NCBI GenBank assembly: GCA_033764075.1
Contig: JANRJH010000028.1
Coordinates: 62,001-126,000 of the forward strand
Length of the DNA: 64,000 nt
Direction: 5' to 3'
Origin: M3007 sp033764075
GTDB taxonomy: Bacteria > Bacteroidota > Bacteroidia > Chitinophagales > Saprospiraceae
In this document: in pieces, positions 62,133 through 64,000 of the stretch
How positions within the stretch are numbered: position 1 is the stretch's first letter
Layout of the letters: every line of letters starts with the position of its first letter
The notes under the pieces: model-generated
Told to the model about the DNA's origin: nothing
The model's input: only the letters and a program-made list of their open reading frames with translations
Database searches by the model: none
Translations under genes and position numbers: made by a program

Positions 62133-64000
62133 ATGATGATCAACGCTGTTTCGCGCCCCCCGTTCCGGCCCTCCGGTTTTTTTCATTTATCCTGCCTTCC
62201 ACCCTTTCCCCGGCCCGGGAAACGCGGCGCGACGCCCGCTCTTTTCGGGGTGATCCTGTTCTTCGGCCTGTTTTTCTTTTCCGCCGATGACCTGGGGGCA
62301 CAACAGCCGTTAAAAACGCCGGACGAGTTTTTGCCCCATCGACTCGGCGAACAGTTCACCCCGCACCACCTGTTGACGGATTACTTTGCGTATCTGGCTG
62401 AAAATGCGCCCAAAACCATGCGGCTGGTGCGCTATGGCGCCACCCACGAGGCGCGTCCGCTGCAGTACGCCGTGTTCTCGTCGCCGGAAAACATCGAGCG
62501 GCTGGAGCAAATCCGGCTCGATCACCTGCGCTCGGCCGGCCTGGCCGACGGCAGCGCCGGAAAAGCCGGCGCCGGCATCGTGTGGTTGAGCATGAGCGTG
62601 CACGGCAACGAGCCATCAGGCTCCGAATGCAGCATGCTGCTGGCCTGGCAACTGGCCACCCAGACGGATCCCGACATGAAACAATGGCTGCAAAACACGG
62701 TGGTGATCGTAGACCCGTCGCTCAACCCCGACGGCTACGACCGCTACTCCCACTGGTACCGCATGGCGTCGAACATGCAAAAAAATCCCGACCCCAACAG
62801 CCGGGAACACCGCGAACCCTGGCCGGGGGGGCGAACCAACCACTACTATTTCGACCTCAACCGCGACTGGGCCTGGGCCACCCAGATCGAAACCCGTCAG
62901 CGGCTCGCCGTTTACCACCAGTGGCTGCCGCATGTCCACGCCGACCTCCACGAGCAATACATCGACGCCAACTACTACTTCGCGCCGGCCGCCGAGCCCA
63001 TTCACGAATACATCACGCCCTGGCAGCGCGATTTCCAGGTGGAGATCGGCGCCAACCACGCCCGTTACTTTGACGCCAACGGCTGGTTGTACTTCACCCG
63101 CGAGGTGTTCGATCTGTTCTACCCTTCCTACGGAGACACCTACCCGCTGTTCAACGGCGCCATCGGCATGACCTACGAGCAGGCCGGGCATTCGGCAGCG
63201 GGCCGCACCGTGGAAATGGCCGGCGGCGACACGCTGACCCTGCTCGACCGCATTACACACCACCTGAGTACCAGCCGGTCGACCATTGAAATGACCAGCC
63301 GGAATGCCAAACGCCTGACCGATCAGTTCAGGGACTACTACCAAAAATCGGCCTCGGACCCCCAGGGCGAATACAAGGCGTACCTGATCCCCTCCGCCAC
63401 CAACGACCCCAACAAACTCAACGACCTCTGTGCCCTGCTCGACCGGCACCACATCCGCTACGGCAGGGCGGGCGCCTCCGGCAGCGTCGCCAAAGCTTTT
63501 GGCTACCGCAACGGCGACCTGGCAGGCTGCAATTACGAGCCTGGCGACCTGGTCATCAGCGCCTACCAGCCCCATGGCAGACTGCTGCAGGCCTTGTTCG
63601 ATCCGGAAAGCCGGCTGAGCGACTCCCTGACGTACGACGCCACCGCCTGGGCGCTGCCTTTTTCTTTCGGGCTTGATGCTTATGCCCTCAAACAACGCCT
63701 GGAGCCCAAGGCCCCCTTTAAGCCCTGGGAGGCGCCCCGTATTCGCCTGGCCGCCCCACCCTATTCCTGGTGCGTGCACCGACGCTCTCTGGCCGACATG
63801 CGTTTTCTGAGCGCCCTGCTGCGCGAGGGCGTAAGGGTGCGCTACGCAGCGCAAGGGTTCGCTGTGGCCGACCAGCAGTTCAACCCCGGCGCCCTGGTGA
63901 TCAACCGGGCCGACAACCCGGAAATCGCCGACCGGCTCGACGCCCTGGTGCTGGCCGCTGCCGCCGCCCACAACGTGACCCTGCATCCCCTGTTTTCAGG
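62133..64000 (+). CDS. M14-family zinc carboxypeptidase, partial (3' end outside the window)
   Basis: 622 residues from the ATG at 62133 (a second ATG follows immediately), open at the window end. The N-terminal Pro/Arg-rich stretch is followed by a hydrophobic segment (FGVILFFGLFFFSADDLGA), so it is exported. Peptidase M14 motifs: SVHGNEPSG (His and Glu zinc ligands), DPSLNPDGYDRY, FDLNRDWAW, HADLHEQY with the third zinc ligand, and TYEQAGHSAAG with the catalytic Glu. It should trim C-terminal residues from peptides outside the cytoplasm. The C-terminal half of the frame is a family-specific extension of unknown role. Confidence 0.88.
   Translation, partial: MMINAVSRPPFRPSGFFHLSCLPPFPRPGKRGATPALFGVILFFGLFFFSADDLGAQQPLKTPDEFLPHRLGEQFTPHHLLTDYFAYLAENAPKTMRLVRYGATHEARPLQYAVFSSPENIERLEQIRLDHLRSAGLADGSAGKAGAGIVWLSMSVHGNEPSGSECSMLLAWQLATQTDPDMKQWLQNTVVIVDPSLNPDGYDRYSHWYRMASNMQKNPDPNSREHREPWPGGRTNHYYFDLNRDWAWATQIETRQRLAVYHQWLPHVHADLHEQYIDANYYFAPAAEPIHEYITPWQRDFQVEIGANHARYFDANGWLYFTREVFDLFYPSYGDTYPLFNGAIGMTYEQAGHSAAGRTVEMAGGDTLTLLDRITHHLSTSRSTIEMTSRNAKRLTDQFRDYYQKSASDPQGEYKAYLIPSATNDPNKLNDLCALLDRHHIRYGRAGASGSVAKAFGYRNGDLAGCNYEPGDLVISAYQPHGRLLQALFDPESRLSDSLTYDATAWALPFSFGLDAYALKQRLEPKAPFKPWEAPRIRLAAPPYSWCVHRRSLADMRFLSALLREGVRVRYAAQGFAVADQQFNPGALVINRADNPEIADRLDALVLAAAAAHNVTLHPLFS

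Overview
The window is a 64 kb chromosomal segment of a fairly GC-rich Bacteroidota bacterium, most likely from the Saprospiria (Lewinella/Haliscomenobacter-like). Four things support this. Many genes are preceded by the Bacteroidota sigma -7 element TAnnTTTG. The type IX secretion genes porU and porV and the gliding lipoprotein gldH are present. Three proteins have T9SS-type C-terminal sorting domains. DUF4249/TonB receptor, DUF2723 and long-form urocanase genes, typical of this phylum, also occur. No rRNA, tRNA, CRISPR array, transposase or integrase was found. Nearly all of the sequence is protein-coding.

Layout. 1-9.7 kb: partial HDAC-like deacetylase, MauG-like di-heme peroxidase, amidohydrolase, lpxH, hldD, a DUF4249 + TonB receptor pair, prmA. 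9.7-15.6 kb: a 1506-residue exported protein of unknown function and an acetyl-CoA hydrolase/CoA-transferase. 15.6-21.8 kb, minus strand: T9SS esterase, aldo/keto reductase, small membrane protein, queE, NlpC/P60 peptidase, M42 peptidase, pyrE. 21.8-27 kb: gldH, pcrA-type helicase, a second TonB receptor. 27-30.8 kb: two T9SS cargo proteins, a MazG-like enzyme, an alpha/beta hydrolase. 30.8-36 kb: porV and the sortase porU. 36-40.5 kb: threonine dehydrogenase-like SDR, glycosyltransferase, fucP-like transporter, small membrane protein, EVE protein. 40.6-43.7 kb: an accessory patch with a Fic-protein remnant, rhuM and an AbiEi/AbiEii toxin-antitoxin pair, next to mnmE. 43.7-64 kb: mnmE, a membrane protein, a 619-bp stretch with no protein gene, hutU, a PurF-like amidotransferase, an ompH/Skp chaperone, a DUF2723 protein, ruvX, def, Uma2, radC, a lipoprotein, sucA, rpsT and a partial M14 carboxypeptidase.

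The most unusual locus is the mnmE 3' end. The last 64 bp of mnmE occur twice (43675-43738 and 41913-41976, 60/64 identical) and bracket exactly the AbiEi/AbiEii pair. The AbiE promoter (TTG-N20-TACCTTTC) lies inside a 12-bp-arm inverted repeat that looks like the antitoxin operator. Beyond the second tail copy lie rhuM and a decayed Fic gene. The picture is of site-specific insertion of small defence/toxin cassettes at the mnmE tail, with no recombinase visible.

Other features worth a second look: a strong minus-strand promoter and an intrinsic terminator that enclose about 430 nt with no convincing gene (candidate ncRNA, 46616-47048); a 41-bp perfect inverted repeat with a 4-nt loop shared by two convergent gene ends (49249-49334); a three-copy palindrome family just downstream of stop codons; REP-like hairpins with tandem tails, one of which supplies the C-terminus of LpxH; and a hexanucleotide repeat inside hldD.
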